In this document: one piece after another, positions 1 through 6,022 of the stretch | Layout of the letters: each line of letters starts with the position of its first letter | Numbering within the stretch: position 1 is the stretch's first letter | Source of the DNA: Lachnospiraceae bacterium | GTDB taxonomy: Bacteria; Bacillota; Clostridia; Lachnospirales; Lachnospiraceae | DNA length: 6,285 nt | NCBI GenBank assembly: GCA_900765975.1 | Contig: CAAFTS010000158.1 | Coordinates: 1-6,285 of the forward strand | Reading direction: 5' to 3' | Notes under the pieces: model-generated | What the model was told of the DNA's origin: nothing | The model's database searches: none | What the model saw: only the letters and a program-made list of their open reading frames with translations | Program-made: the position numbers and the translations under genes

Positions 1-676
1 CATAGACGCTCTTCTCGTAATCATTCCAGAATGTCTCGATGGCATTTTCCTGTTCTTCCGTAAAAATAATTTCCTTTTTCTGCTGTTCTTTCTGCTTTAC
101 GGGATTGCGGAACACCTGCTCTGTCTCCAAGGCAAGTACCCCCTGCTCTTCCAAAGCACGTACCACGCTTAACGTAATATTCAATTTTTTGTTGATCAAC
201 TCATACTCCAGAACCGGTTCTTCCAAAAGTGCTTCCAAAAGCCTTGCCCGGGCTTTCTGATTCTTCGATTGATAATACTCCAGTTTCTTTCTTCCCTCTT
301 CTTCCCCTAGTAATAGGCGCACCGTTTTCTTAATCTTCGCCTGTTCCTTCTGCTTAATCGGGAGTACTGTTTTCAAAGCCTGTATCATCGTTCCGCCATA
401 CTGCTCCTTCATCCATGCAGCCAAAGCAACGAGACGTCCTTCAATTGCAACTCCGTTTCTGGAAATATCTTCTATTTCTTTTATTTTGGACAAATCATAA
501 TTGCACGTTTCCGCAAATCCAATAATATAGCCTTTTGTCTGCCGGTTTCCTTTGCCAAAGGGAACCCATACTTCCATACCAACAGAAAGTTCCCCTTCCA
601 AATGGGAGGGGACTCTGTATTGAAAAATCTTATCCAGTTTTTCATGTGTAATATCTACGATAATATTCGCAAACAT
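1..676 (-). CDS. priA: Primosomal protein N' (replication restart protein PriA), N-terminal part, cut by window edge
   Basis: The reading frame starts with ATG at 676-674 and stays open for 225 codons to the left edge, so the C-terminal helicase and zinc-binding parts are outside the window. The start MFANIIVDITHEKLDKIFQY and the following GMEVWVPFGKGNRQTKGYIIGF (residues 33-54) match the 3'-DNA-end-binding domain of PriA, where a VPFG-R-GY-G pattern is typical. A charged winged-helix-like region follows at about 110-190. FTEEQENAIE at 205-214 corresponds to the entry into the helicase domain. PriA recognises stalled or repaired forks and, in the family, reloads the replicative helicase. An AAAGGA ribosome binding site sits 6 bases before the ATG. 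The frame begins 15 bases after the murE stop, which suggests co-transcription. Assignment is by recognition of the N-terminus; the Walker motifs cannot be checked here. Confidence 0.93.
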   Translation of the reverse strand, partial: MFANIIVDITHEKLDKIFQYRVPSHLEGELSVGMEVWVPFGKGNRQTKGYIIGFAETCNYDLSKIKEIEDISRNGVAIEGRLVALAAWMKEQYGGTMIQALKTVLPIKQKEQAKIKKTVRLLLGEEEGRKKLEYYQSKNQKARARLLEALLEEPVLEYELINKKLNITLSVVRALEEQGVLALETEQVFRNPVKQKEQQKKEIIFTEEQENAIETFWNDYEKSVY

Positions 677-691
677 GAAAGTTCCTTTCTC

Positions 692-2152
692 TTATCTCAA
701 TTCTTCTAATACTTCCTGAATCAAAACCCGTTCATCCATCGGATATTTAACGCCTTTGATTTCTTGATAATCCTCATGACCTTTTCCGGCAAGAACAATG
801 ACATCTCCACGCTGTCCATGTTCAATCGCATATTTGATTGCCTCTTTCCGGTCACAGATTTCTACATAGTTTCCATTGGTTTTTCCAATTCCAATCTTAA
901 TATCATCTATAATGTCCTGTAGTTCCTCAAACCTTGGATTATCGGATGTAATAATCGTCAAATCTGCCAGTCTTCCGGACACCTCACCCATCTCATATCT
1001 CCGGTCTTTTGAACGATTTCCTCCGCAGCCAAAAAGACATACCAAACGTGTCGGATTGTACTCCTTCAATGTAGTCAACAGGCTTTCCAGACTCATCGCA
1101 TTATGTGCATAATCAATCATCAGCGTAAATTCATCTGACACCTTCACCATTTCAATTCTACCTTTTACCTTTGCCGCCTTCAATGCCTTCTGAATGACAT
1201 CTGTCGGCACCTGAAAATGTCTGCACACAGCAATAGCAGTCAGAGAATTATAGACGCTAAACGTTCCCGGAATATCAATTTCCACATCAAAATCCATCAA
1301 TCCGGTTACCTGATAAGCCACTCCCAAATATCCCGGTCTGGACACCAGATGTGTATTCACTGCGCGTAAATCGGCTTTTTCAGAAAATCCAAAAGTCTCT
1401 GTCTTACAAGTAGCTCCTGCAAACACATCTTCAAAATATGCATCATCCACATTGGCGATTCCCAGTTTACACTGCTTAAACAGTAGTCCCTTACATCTCT
1501 TATAATCCTCAAAATCTTTATGCTCATTTGGACCGATGTGGTCCTTTCCTAAATTTGTAAAAATACCGATTTCAAATGGGATTCCAGCGGTTCTGTGGAG
1601 CATCAGTCCCTGCGAAGAAACCTCCATCACAACACTGTCACATCCGGCTTTCAGCATCTCTGCAAAATACTGGTGAATGGTAAAGGACTCCGGTGTGGTA
1701 TTGGCTGCCGGAATTTTCTTATCTCCGATAATCGCTTCAATCGTTCCAATCAACCCTACCTTATGTCCAACATCTTCCAAAATAGATTTAATCATATAAG
1801 TAGTTGTTGTTTTTCCCTTTGTACCAGTAATTCCAATAACTTTTAGTTTCTCTGCCGGATAACCAAAATATGCGGCAGACATCAATGCCAGCGCATAACG
1901 GGTGTCTTCCACACGAATAACCGTCACGCCTTCTGGTGCTTTTACTTCTTTCTCTACGATAACTGCAGATGCACCCTTTTCTGTAACATCTGCCACAAAT
2001 TCATGTCCATCCACAACCGCACCACTGATACAAACAAAAGCAGAGCCATTCTCTACCTTTCTGGAATCATTTGCCAGAGTTGTGATTTCAATCTCATCCG
2101 CTCCCTGTACCACTTCATATTCCAATCGTTCCAATAACTGATTTAATTTCAT
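692..2152 (-). CDS. murE: UDP-N-acetylmuramoyl-tripeptide synthetase (MurE), probably meso-diaminopimelate-adding
   Basis: This 486-residue cytoplasmic Mur ligase would add the third amino acid to UDP-MurNAc-L-Ala-D-Glu using ATP during peptidoglycan precursor synthesis; the length is normal for MurE. The N-terminal UDP-sugar-binding domain includes NDSRKV (28-33). The central ATPase domain has the P-loop GITGTKGKTTT (107-117), NTTPE (151-155) and MEVSSQGL (176-183). The C-terminal domain has DYAHN (347-351), GCGGNRSKDR (375-384), TSDNPR (402-407) and GKGHEDYQ (456-463). DNPR, with G456 and E460, is the family signature for meso-diaminopimelate rather than lysine. Lys221 (KGLLF) is at the place of the carbamylated active-site lysine. 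The stretch TNLGKDHIGPNEH (199-211) departs from the usual TNL-DHLDYH form and is two residues longer. The gene lies 22 bases after glf and 15 before priA, away from other mur genes. Specificity is inferred from motifs only. Confidence 0.93.
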   Translation of the reverse strand: MKLNQLLERLEYEVVQGADEIEITTLANDSRKVENGSAFVCISGAVVDGHEFVADVTEKGASAVIVEKEVKAPEGVTVIRVEDTRYALALMSAAYFGYPAEKLKVIGITGTKGKTTTTYMIKSILEDVGHKVGLIGTIEAIIGDKKIPAANTTPESFTIHQYFAEMLKAGCDSVVMEVSSQGLMLHRTAGIPFEIGIFTNLGKDHIGPNEHKDFEDYKRCKGLLFKQCKLGIANVDDAYFEDVFAGATCKTETFGFSEKADLRAVNTHLVSRPGYLGVAYQVTGLMDFDVEIDIPGTFSVYNSLTAIAVCRHFQVPTDVIQKALKAAKVKGRIEMVKVSDEFTLMIDYAHNAMSLESLLTTLKEYNPTRLVCLFGCGGNRSKDRRYEMGEVSGRLADLTIITSDNPRFEELQDIIDDIKIGIGKTNGNYVEICDRKEAIKYAIEHGQRGDVIVLAGKGHEDYQEIKGVKYPMDERVLIQEVLEELR

Positions 2153-2162
2153 GATCCATCCG

Positions 2163-2168
2163 CTCCTT
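2163..2168 (-). promoter_or_regulatory. Ribosome binding site of murE
   Basis: AAGGAG on the minus strand lies 10 bases before the ATG at 2152-2150, a slightly long spacing. Another ATG at 2159-2157 is closer but out of frame with murE, so 2152 remains the best start. The site lies in the 22-base gap between the glf stop codon and murE. Confidence 0.75.
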
Positions 2169-2174
2169 TTTCCA

Positions 2175-3281
2175 CTATTCCCGATTCAATTCCTGCTCAC
2201 ACATATCAAGTGCAGCCTCAATCACCTTATCCATATCATAATATTTATAATTACCTAGTCTGCCACCAAAGATTACATTCTTCTCCTGCTCTGCCAATTT
2301 AAGGTATTTTTCAAATAGGTCGTTGTTCTGTTCATTATTGACCGGATAATACGGCTCCATGCCTACGCTCCACTCCGAAGAATACTCTCTGGAAATGACC
2401 GTCTTCTCCTGCTTTCCGAACTCAAAATGCTTATGTTCAATGATTCTTGTATACGGAACTTCTCGTTCTGTATAGTTCACAACTGCATTTCCCTGATAAT
2501 TGTCTGTGTCCAATACTTCTGTCTCAAATCGTACAGAACGGTACTCCAATGCACCGAGCTGATATCCGAAATATTCATCGATCATTCCGGTAAATACGAT
2601 TTTCTCTGCGATTTCCGGATTCTCCTTAATGAACGCAAAATAATCGGTATTTGTCTTTACCTCAATGCCGTCCAACATCTTCTCCACAATCTTCGTATAT
2701 CCTCCGATCGGGATTCCCTGATAGCGGTCATTAAAATAATTGTTATCATAGGTGAACCGAACCGGCAGTCGCTTGATGATAAATGCCGGAAGATCCTTGC
2801 AGTCTCTTCCCCACTGCTTTTCAGTGTACCCCTTTACCAGTTTCTCAAACACATCCTTCCCCACCAATGATAAACCCTGTTCTTCCAGATTCTTTGGTTC
2901 TGTAATCTCAGTCTCAGCTACCTGCTCTGCAATCTTCGCCTTTGCTTCCTGTGGTGTACGGATATTCCACATCTTGCTGAAAGTATTCATGTTAAACGGC
3001 AGGTTATAAAGTTCATCCTTGTATACAGCAATCGGCGAATTAATATAATTGTTGAACTCTGCAAATTGATTGATGTATTCCCATATTTTCTTATTGGACG
3101 TATGGAAAATATGCGCGCCGTATTTGTGCACGTTGATACCCTCAATTTCCTCACAATAAATATTTCCCGCAATATGATCCCGTTTATCAATCACAAGACA
3201 ATGTTTCCCCTTTTGCTTCGCCTCATGCGCAAACACTGCTCCGTATAATCCGGCACCTACAACAAGATAATCATATTTCAT
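2175..3281 (-). CDS. glf: UDP-galactopyranose mutase
   Basis: This 368-residue flavoprotein would interconvert UDP-galactopyranose and UDP-galactofuranose, the donor for galactofuranose in cell-surface polysaccharides. Length fits bacterial Glf (about 360-390). The N-terminal FAD-binding fold shows VVGAGLYGAVFA (7-18), an acidic strand end LVIDKRDHIAGN (29-40) and YGAHIFHTS (54-62). Further Glf hallmarks are YTEKQWGRD (152-160, with the conserved Trp157), IKRLPVRFTYDNNYF (169-183), QGIPIGGYT (188-196), the tyrosine pair in EPYYPVN (309-315) and the C-terminal flavin-contacting GGRLGNYKYYDMDKVI (339-354). The start at 3281 is preceded by an AGAGGA ribosome binding site about 9-10 bases upstream. 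The gene is the first of a probable glf-murE-priA transcript; no glycosyltransferase or capsule gene is visible next to it. The family call is very secure; the polymer it serves is unknown. Confidence 0.98.
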   Translation of the reverse strand: MKYDYLVVGAGLYGAVFAHEAKQKGKHCLVIDKRDHIAGNIYCEEIEGINVHKYGAHIFHTSNKKIWEYINQFAEFNNYINSPIAVYKDELYNLPFNMNTFSKMWNIRTPQEAKAKIAEQVAETEITEPKNLEEQGLSLVGKDVFEKLVKGYTEKQWGRDCKDLPAFIIKRLPVRFTYDNNYFNDRYQGIPIGGYTKIVEKMLDGIEVKTNTDYFAFIKENPEIAEKIVFTGMIDEYFGYQLGALEYRSVRFETEVLDTDNYQGNAVVNYTEREVPYTRIIEHKHFEFGKQEKTVISREYSSEWSVGMEPYYPVNNEQNNDLFEKYLKLAEQEKNVIFGGRLGNYKYYDMDKVIEAALDMCEQELNRE

Positions 3282-3313
3282 AATATCGTTTCCTCTTTAC
3301 TTTTCTTCATTTA

Positions 3314-3347
3314 TTTTACTATCTAAACACCATGTTCTGTAGTAAAA
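3314..3347. repeat. Nested inverted repeat in the glf leader
   Basis: On the plus strand TTTTACTA (3314-3321) is matched exactly by TAGTAAAA (3340-3347). Inside it AACA (3326-3329) is matched by TGTT (3333-3336) around a 3-base centre. The two paired layers are separated by short unpaired sides of 4 and 3 bases. The element lies between the candidate glf -10 box and the glf ribosome binding site, so it could form a hairpin near the 5' end of the mRNA or be a protein-binding dyad. There is no U-run on the glf side that would make it an ordinary terminator. Function is unknown, and the AT-rich context raises the odds of a chance match. Confidence 0.45.
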
Positions 3348-3357
3348 ATACAAAGAT

Positions 3358-3366
3358 ATCATACCA
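3358..3366 (-). promoter_or_regulatory. Candidate extended -10 promoter for glf
   Basis: Read on the minus strand this is TGGTATGAT: a TG-N extension followed by TATGAT, one mismatch from TATAAT. It lies about 77 bases before the glf start and just downstream of the operon terminator, where a promoter for glf-murE-priA would be expected. A -35 hexamer at 16-17 bases spacing is poor and would fall within the terminator stem, so the call rests on the extended -10 element and position. Confidence 0.5.
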
Positions 3367-3376
3367 TATAGAGGTC

Positions 3377-3414
3377 AAAAAAACCACCGTTCATTCTCAT
3401 AAACGGTGGTTTTT
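3377..3414 (-). terminator. Rho-independent terminator of the nad-niaR operon
   Basis: The arms 3379-3391 and 3402-3414 are perfectly complementary over 13 bases, with the GC-rich core ACCACCGT/ACGGTGGT, and enclose a 10-base loop. Read on the minus strand, the second arm runs into seven consecutive T residues (3383-3377), the classical intrinsic terminator layout. It begins 14 bases after the niaR stop codon. On the plus strand the hairpin is also followed by five T residues, so it might work both ways, but no plus-strand gene approaches it. Confidence 0.92.
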
Positions 3415-3428
3415 ACACACTAGTTCAA

Positions 3429-3938
3429 TTATACATTTACCAAAAATCCTTTTTTTCTTAGCTCTTCCTCTATCAAATCCAATGTTTCTTCATTATCTGC
3501 ACTAATTGTGTGGTAATGATAATCAGACGTAATATTTTTCAAAGGACTAGATTTTCCATTTCTGATATCTTCCATAAATTCTGCAACTTTCCTTCTGGAA
3601 TTAATATGCAGCTCTGCCTGCAAATGTCCGTAAACACGGTGATTTACCATAACATTTTCCACGCATCCTCCCATATCTACCACGGTGCACAATTCCTCTT
3701 CTAGACATTCATCTGAATGGCAAACCTTCAAAACACGACTTACCTTAGACGGTGCATTCAAGATATATCCTCTATTTGTTGCTATCACATCATATCCGGC
3801 AGCACGAAGCAGTGCAATATCCTGCACAATCACCTGACGACTTACCCCATAAGTTTCTGCCAGATTTTTCCCTGAAACAGGTGCCGGGCTTTTCTGAATC
3901 TGTTCTATAATCTCTGTTCTTCTCTCTGAGCCTGACAT
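3429..3938 (-). CDS. niaR: NAD biosynthesis transcriptional repressor NiaR (HTH plus 3H domain)
   Basis: This 169-residue protein has the NiaR/YrxA layout. A winged helix-turn-helix covers about residues 5-60 (SGKNLAETYGVSRQVIVQDI at 22-41, then a wing ending NRGYIL). A C-terminal 3H ligand-binding domain follows from about 70. Candidate metal ligands are His74, Glu82, His141 and His143 (DYHYHT), with spacings like those described for the Thermotoga maritima homologue; His100, His105 and His111 are also present. Family members bind nicotinic acid as co-repressor and repress niacin uptake or de novo NAD genes. An AAGGAG site 6 bases before the ATG supports the start. It is the last gene of the nad operon, 44 bases after nadC and just before the terminator, so it is probably autoregulated. 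No operator is recognisable in the nadC-niaR gap; the control site is expected upstream of nadA, outside the window. Confidence 0.93.
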   Translation of the reverse strand: MSGSERRTEIIEQIQKSPAPVSGKNLAETYGVSRQVIVQDIALLRAAGYDVIATNRGYILNAPSKVSRVLKVCHSDECLEEELCTVVDMGGCVENVMVNHRVYGHLQAELHINSRRKVAEFMEDIRNGKSSPLKNITSDYHYHTISADNEETLDLIEEELRKKGFLVNV

Positions 3939-3982
3939 TGTACTCTCCTTCTTTCACTCAATCTTTCAGTATCGTTTCTTTC

Positions 3983-4834
3983 TTAGATTGCGTGAAGATT
4001 TTTCAGAGAAATATCTAAAATCGGAGCAGAATGGGTCAATGCGCCACTGGAAATATAATCTACACCTACTGCTGTTACATTTCCTATATTTTCTTTTGTC
4101 ACATTCCCAGAACACTCTGTCTCTGCACGACCATCAATCAGCTCAATTGCACGTTTCATATCTTCCGGAGACATATTATCCAGCATGATAATATCTGCAC
4201 CTGCCTCGACAGCCTCTTTTACCATCTCCAGATTCTCCACTTCCACCTCAATCTTACGGACAAACGGAGCATATTCTTTTGCCATCTGCACTGCTTTTGT
4301 CACACTTCCTGCTGCTCCAATATGATTATCTTTCAATAAAACTCCATCAGAAAGATTATAACGATGATTATATCCGCCTCCAACTCGAACGGCATATTTC
4401 TCAAAAATACGCATATTCGGGGTTGTCTTTCTTGTATCCAGAAGTTTTGTCTTTGTGCCTTCCAAAAGTTTTGCCACAGATTTCGTATAAGTAGCAATTC
4501 CACTCATACGCTGCAAATAATTCAGAGCCACACGCTCTCCGGAAAGTAGAACGCGGATATCCCCTGTTACCTTCGCCATTAACTGACCATTTTTTACTTC
4601 TTCTCCATCTTTGCAAAAAAATTCCACCTTGGTCTCTGCATCCAATAAATGAAAAACTCTCTCAAACACGTCCAAACCTGCAACAATTCCATCCTGTTTG
4701 CAAAGCAGCTCCACTTCTCCCTGCACTGCTTCTTTCATAACAGAATTAGTTGTCACATCCTCGCTGGAAATATCCTCACGAAGCGCTTCTTCAATTAAAT
4801 GATCTACCTGTAAATCCATTGTAATTTTATTCAT
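3983..4834 (-). CDS. nadC: Nicotinate-nucleotide pyrophosphorylase (quinolinate phosphoribosyltransferase)
   Basis: The enzyme joins quinolinate and PRPP and decarboxylates the product to nicotinate mononucleotide, the step where de novo NAD synthesis meets the common pathway. From the start chosen here it has 283 residues, normal for the family. An N-terminal alpha/beta sandwich (about 1-110) precedes the barrel. Visible motifs are GERVALNYLQRMSGIAT (99-115), LLDTRKTTPN (131-140), RVGGGYNHRYNLSDGVLLKD (150-169), KIEVEVEN (194-201), IIMLDNM (215-221) and ISSGALTHSAPILDISLK (261-278). Arg101, Arg135, Lys136, His157, Arg158 and Lys168 fit the substrate-binding residues of characterised QAPRTases. 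TPN replaces the commoner TPG after the DTRKT motif. An in-frame ATG at 4894 would add 20 residues and overlap nadB by 58 bases. The ATG at 4834 is preferred because a strong ribosome binding site precedes it and the protein then begins as expected. Confidence 0.97.
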   Translation of the reverse strand: MNKITMDLQVDHLIEEALREDISSEDVTTNSVMKEAVQGEVELLCKQDGIVAGLDVFERVFHLLDAETKVEFFCKDGEEVKNGQLMAKVTGDIRVLLSGERVALNYLQRMSGIATYTKSVAKLLEGTKTKLLDTRKTTPNMRIFEKYAVRVGGGYNHRYNLSDGVLLKDNHIGAAGSVTKAVQMAKEYAPFVRKIEVEVENLEMVKEAVEAGADIIMLDNMSPEDMKRAIELIDGRAETECSGNVTKENIGNVTAVGVDYISSGALTHSAPILDISLKNLHAI

Positions 4835-4836
4835 CC

Positions 4837-6003
4837 CTATTCCTCCATTGATTTCATAATATGTTTTGCCGCCTGCTTTGCAAATACTACGCATTCAAGC
4901 AGAGAATTACTTGCCAGACGATTCTTCCCATGTACTCCGGTGCAGCTTGTTTCTCCAACTGCGTATAACTTCGGCATACTTGTCCTGCTATCAGAATCTA
5001 CCCAGATTCCTCCCATAAAATAATGCTGTGCCGGAACGACCGGAATGCATTCTTTCAACACATCATACCCCTCTTCCAGACATTTCTGATAAATATTCGG
5101 AAAATGATTTAAAATCGTCTCTTTCGGAATATGTTCCATCGACAGCCAGACAAATTCTGTTCCATCTTCTTCCATTTGTTTATAAATAGCTTTAGACACT
5201 ACATCTCTTGGCAGGAGTTCATTCACAAATCTTTCCTTCTTCTTATTATATAATACTGCGCCTTCTCCACGCACAGACTCAGAAATCAAAAACCTTCTTC
5301 CTGGTTTTTTTGAATATAATGTCGTCGGATGAATTTGTACATAATCCAAATGTTCCATGCGAACACCATGTTTCTTGCCAATCTCAATTGCATCACCTGT
5401 TAAATGCGGAAAATTCGTAGAATGTTGATAATTGCCTCCAATTCCACCACTTGCCAAAACCGTATACTCTGATTTGATTTGAACTTGTTCTCCATCTTTT
5501 TCTGCCAAAATGCCGATGCAGATTCCTTCTTCCTCTAATAAATCTGTCATAGAAGTATATTCCATCAATGTAATATTTTCTCGCTCCTTTGCCTGCATCA
5601 ACAGCTTACTTGTAATTTCTTTTCCGGTAATATCTTCATGATAAAGAATTCTAGGACAAGAATGAGCTCCCTCTCTGGTATATGCAAATTCTCCATCTTT
5701 TCGCTCAAACTCCACACCATATTTTACAAGTTCCTGAATAACATCCCACGAGTTACGCAGCAGCAATTCCACAGATTCTTTTCTATTTTCATAATGTCCT
5801 GCACGCATTGTATCTTCATAATATGTATCATAATCAGACTCATCTTTCAACACACAAATACCGCCTTGTGCAAGAAAAGAGTCATTACTCTCCAGATCGG
5901 ACTTTGTAATCATAAGAATCTTTTTATCTATTGGAAGGCTTAATGCCGTAAACAATCCGGCTGCTCCTGTCCCCACGATTACAACATCTGTCTTGATCTC
6001 CAT
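4837..6003 (-). CDS. nadB: L-aspartate oxidase, compact form without the C-terminal helical domain
   Basis: This FAD enzyme oxidises L-aspartate to iminoaspartate for NadA; in an anaerobe fumarate rather than oxygen would be the likely electron acceptor (inference). It has 388 residues, against roughly 530-540 in Escherichia coli and Bacillus subtilis. The FAD-binding fold shows VVIVGTGAAGLFTALS (7-22), SFLAQGGI (42-49) and ASGGIGG (184-190). Residues corresponding to the E. coli active site are present: Glu111 in REGAHS, Gln223 and His225 in QIHPTTLY, Ser241, Glu242 and Arg245 in SESVRGEG, Arg266 in PRDVV, His327 in PAQHY and the closing GKNRLASNSLLE (359-370). The protein ends 18 residues after this last motif, where the long enzymes continue into a helical domain. 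That domain is wholly absent, with no sign of a frameshift since nadC starts at once. GGAGGAG lies 6 bases before the ATG. Succinate dehydrogenase or fumarate reductase flavoproteins are relatives, but the operon settles the function. Confidence 0.96.
   Translation of the reverse strand: MEIKTDVVIVGTGAAGLFTALSLPIDKKILMITKSDLESNDSFLAQGGICVLKDESDYDTYYEDTMRAGHYENRKESVELLLRNSWDVIQELVKYGVEFERKDGEFAYTREGAHSCPRILYHEDITGKEITSKLLMQAKERENITLMEYTSMTDLLEEEGICIGILAEKDGEQVQIKSEYTVLASGGIGGNYQHSTNFPHLTGDAIEIGKKHGVRMEHLDYVQIHPTTLYSKKPGRRFLISESVRGEGAVLYNKKKERFVNELLPRDVVSKAIYKQMEEDGTEFVWLSMEHIPKETILNHFPNIYQKCLEEGYDVLKECIPVVPAQHYFMGGIWVDSDSRTSMPKLYAVGETSCTGVHGKNRLASNSLLECVVFAKQAAKHIMKSMEE
4841..4846 (-). promoter_or_regulatory. 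Ribosome binding site deciding the nadC start
   Basis: GGAGGA on the minus strand is 6 bases before the ATG at 4834-4832 and overlaps the last codons of nadB. With only two bases between the nadB stop (4839-4837) and the nadC start, translational coupling is likely. This site argues against the longer in-frame start at 4894. Confidence 0.85.
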
Positions 6004-6022
6004 TCTTTTCTCCTCCCAACTA

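Noticed and set aside
2427..2870. Plus-strand open frame of 147 codons opposite glf
   Set aside because: It is fully antisense to a clear glf gene, its product is rich in Cys, Ile and His without a recognisable domain, and it has no operon context. The other plus-strand frames opposite murE, niaR, nadC, nadB and priA are rejected for the same reasons.
2987..3190. Minus-strand 67-codon frame inside glf
   Set aside because: It is an out-of-frame shadow within the glf coding region, with no ribosome binding site or recognisable domain.
3313..3318. TAAAAT on the minus strand as an alternative glf -10 box
   Set aside because: At 17 bases spacing the -35 would be TACAGA, only three matches to consensus, and there is no TG extension; in such AT-rich DNA this is likely chance.
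3373..3378. TTGACC on the minus strand as a -35 box for glf
   Set aside because: It resembles TTGACA, but the nearest good -10 (TATGAT) is only 9 bases away and nothing -10-like lies at 16-18 bases.
4401..4616. Minus-strand 71-codon frame inside nadC
   Set aside because: It overlaps the conserved catalytic region of nadC in another frame and its composition looks like a shifted reading.
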